NCBI GenBank assembly: GCA_035291705.1
Contig: DATDRM010000105.1
Span: 1-7,013 of the forward strand
Reading direction: 5' to 3'
Origin: DATDRM01 sp035291705
GTDB taxonomy: Bacteria; Chloroflexota; Anaerolineae; Anaerolineales; UBA4823
Length of the DNA: 7,013 nucleotides
In this document: piece by piece, positions 5,235 through 7,013 of the stretch
How the letters are laid out: each line of letters opens with the position of its first letter
Position numbering within the stretch: the stretch's first letter is position 1
Notes under the pieces: generated by a model
Databases searched by the model: none
Seen by the model: the letters and a program-made list of their open reading frames with translations, nothing else
Told to the model about the DNA's origin: nothing
Made by a program: the position numbers and the translations under genes

Positions 5235-7013
5235 ATGATTACCCGCAGAGAATTTCTGAAGTTGAGCGCAGCCAGCGCCGGTGCGCTAGCCGCCCTGCGC
5301 TATAAGATGCTGCGCGCCTGGGCGCAGATCCCGGGTGGTTCGCTCAATCCGGGTGATGTCACGAAATACGCCATGCCCTTGGTCATCCCGCCGGCCATGC
5401 CGATGCAGTCAAAATCAAAGAAATTTGATTTCTATAAGATTGCCGTACGCCAGTTCCAACAGCAAATCTTGCCGACCGGATATCCCATGACAACCGTCTG
5501 GAGCTACGGCGCAAAGAAATATCCAGGCACCTTTAACTATCCAGCTTTTACAATTGAAGCCACTCAGAACCGGCCCGTGAGAGTGCAATGGATGAACGAG
5601 CTTCTCGACCCGGTAACGGGGAATTTCCTGCCGCACCTGCTGCCGGTCGACCCGACCCTGCACTGGGCCAACCCGCCGCAAGGGAGCGATCCTGCATATG
5701 GGAGCGGTCCACGAGATTCACGTCCCACTTTTTCCTCGACCCCCGGCCGATACACCGGCCCGGTGCCGATCGTGACTCACGTGCACGGCGCGGTGGGCGT
5801 CGGCGATGAGAGCGATGGCTACGCCGAGGCCTGGTACCTGCCCCCCGCCAACAACATCCCGGCTGGTTATGCCACCGAAGGTACCTGGTACAACTACTTC
5901 AAGGGCAAAGCCCTGCAGAAATTCAGCGCGACCTGGGCTCCCGGCACGGCCACCTTCCAATATCCCAACCATAATCGCGCCTCGACCATCTGGTACCACG
6001 ACCATGCCCTGGGCATGACCCGTTTGAACGTCTATGCCGGTCCGGCCGGCTTTTACCTCGTGCGTGGCGGACCAGACGATGTTGTAATGGATAGCTTGGG
6101 GGGAACAGCCGTGCTGCCCGGTCCTGCGCCAACGGTCGGCTCTAATCCCTTTGGGACCTTCTACGAGATCCCCATCGCCATCCAGGACCGCTCGTTCAAT
6201 GCAGATGGCTCGCTATTCTATCCAGATACACGCACATTCTTCGATGAATTCACCGGTCCGTTCATTCCCGATAGCAACGTCTCCCCGATCTGGAACCCGG
6301 AGTTTTTTGGCAACATGATGGTGGTCAACGGACGCACCTGGCCATTCCTGGACGTCGAGCAGCGCCGCTACCGCTTCCGCTTCCTGAACGGTTGCCAGTC
6401 GCGCTTCCTGATCCTAGATTTCAGCAATATCCCGAACGTGGAAGTCTGGCAGATCGGCAACGAAGGCGGCTTCCTGGCCGCGCCTGTGAACATCACCGCG
6501 GACCACGGCAACCAACTGCTGATGGGCCTGGCCGAGCGTGCCGATCTCATCGTTGACTTCACTAACGTCCCAGAGGGCTCTCACATCCTGGCCAATGTCG
6601 GCCCAGACGAGCCCTTCGGTGGCTTCCCCACGCCGGCGTCCGATCCGGACTCTACCGGCCAGGTGATGGCATTCAACGTCGGGCCGGCCGTTGCGCCCGA
6701 TCCCACCACGCCGCCGCAATTCCTGGTGCTTCCAGCCCTCGCCCCGCTTCCAGCCGAGACACTTACGCGGCCTCTGGCACTGATCGAGATGATGTCAAAT
6801 GTCCACGACGGGCCGTCGGAGGCCGTGCTGGGCAATGTGGATAGTGACGGCATGGCGATGCACAAGATGTGGGCCGATCCAGTCAGCGAGAACCCCGCCG
6901 TTGGTGACACAGAGGTATGGGAATTCTACAACTTCACCGCCGATGCCCACCCGATGCATATCCACGAGATTGTGTTTAAAGTTGAGAACCGGGAAGGGTT
7001 GGTGCTAGATCCT
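5235..7013 (+). CDS. Tat-exported multicopper oxidase, CotA/bilirubin-oxidase-like (3' end outside window)
   Basis: The frame is open for 593 codons from the ATG at 5235 to the window edge. GGAG at 5226-5229 lies five bases upstream of the ATG. Residues 3-9 (TRREFLK) form a near-perfect twin-arginine motif, followed by a hydrophobic stretch to about 21 and an A-W-A site (28-30), so the enzyme should be exported folded, beyond the cytoplasmic membrane. Copper ligands appear in order: HVHG (182-185), WYHDHA (253-258) and HPMHIHE (572-578). The last HCH-type motif, with the type 1 Cys and axial ligand, should come roughly 75-100 residues later and is cut off. SDGYAEAW, TRLNVYAG, DGSLFYP and YRFRFLNG, with VNGRTWPFLDVE, are as expected for CotA laccase and bilirubin oxidase. 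Such enzymes oxidise phenols, bilirubin-like tetrapyrroles or metals with reduction of O2 to water; the substrate here is unknown. It is already longer than CotA (about 513 residues). Confidence 0.93.
   Translation, partial: MITRREFLKLSAASAGALAALRYKMLRAWAQIPGGSLNPGDVTKYAMPLVIPPAMPMQSKSKKFDFYKIAVRQFQQQILPTGYPMTTVWSYGAKKYPGTFNYPAFTIEATQNRPVRVQWMNELLDPVTGNFLPHLLPVDPTLHWANPPQGSDPAYGSGPRDSRPTFSSTPGRYTGPVPIVTHVHGAVGVGDESDGYAEAWYLPPANNIPAGYATEGTWYNYFKGKALQKFSATWAPGTATFQYPNHNRASTIWYHDHALGMTRLNVYAGPAGFYLVRGGPDDVVMDSLGGTAVLPGPAPTVGSNPFGTFYEIPIAIQDRSFNADGSLFYPDTRTFFDEFTGPFIPDSNVSPIWNPEFFGNMMVVNGRTWPFLDVEQRRYRFRFLNGCQSRFLILDFSNIPNVEVWQIGNEGGFLAAPVNITADHGNQLLMGLAERADLIVDFTNVPEGSHILANVGPDEPFGGFPTPASDPDSTGQVMAFNVGPAVAPDPTTPPQFLVLPALAPLPAETLTRPLALIEMMSNVHDGPSEAVLGNVDSDGMAMHKMWADPVSENPAVGDTEVWEFYNFTADAHPMHIHEIVFKVENREGLVLDP

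Noticed and set aside
5718..6910. Several open frames on both strands inside the oxidase gene
   Set aside because: They are shadows of GC-rich coding sequence. The oxidase frame carries all the copper-binding motifs and the ribosome binding site.

Overview
The window looks like bacterial chromosomal DNA, most plausibly from Chloroflexota, perhaps Anaerolineae. That assignment is an inference. It rests on the large GH13 protein with helical flanking regions, the TPR regulator-like C-terminus, a Tat-exported CotA-like oxidase, good Shine-Dalgarno sites and moderate GC. No rRNA, tRNA, CRISPR array, transposase or phage gene was seen.

Left part (2-925): the C-terminal end of a TPR-rich protein on the + strand, running in from outside the window. 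One in-frame TGA at 419-421 breaks it while the same frame stays open and similar in character on both sides. This looks like a recent nonsense mutation, or a base-call error. A 203-bp spacer follows, with a three-unit heptamer repeat, a plausible sigma70-type promoter and a possible leader hairpin.

Centre (1129-4644): one large, intact 1171-residue cytoplasmic protein with a complete GH13 (alpha-amylase superfamily) barrel in the middle and about 290 residues of largely helical sequence at each end. The catalytic Asp, Glu and Asp are present, but the usual His of conserved region IV is replaced by Pro (N-N-P-D). This recalls GlgE-type maltosyltransferases more than ordinary amylases.

Spacer (4645-5234): 590 bp without a large gene, yet not featureless. 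A 28% GC stretch carries a good promoter (4828-4856). It is followed by an abrupt 60% GC block that can fold into several hairpins inside a closing helix and ends in a strong intrinsic terminator (5026-5052). This looks like an independent unit for an RNA of about 190 nt that I cannot assign to a known family. After the terminator comes a possible 34-codon ORF with its own ribosome binding site and an internal repeat.

Right part (5235-7013, cut by the window edge): a Tat-exported multicopper oxidase of the CotA/bilirubin-oxidase type. Three of its four copper-binding His motifs are visible. The terminator separates it from the GH13 gene, so there is no sign that the two work together. The best candidates for something undescribed are the RNA unit and the GH13 protein with its extensions and altered region IV.
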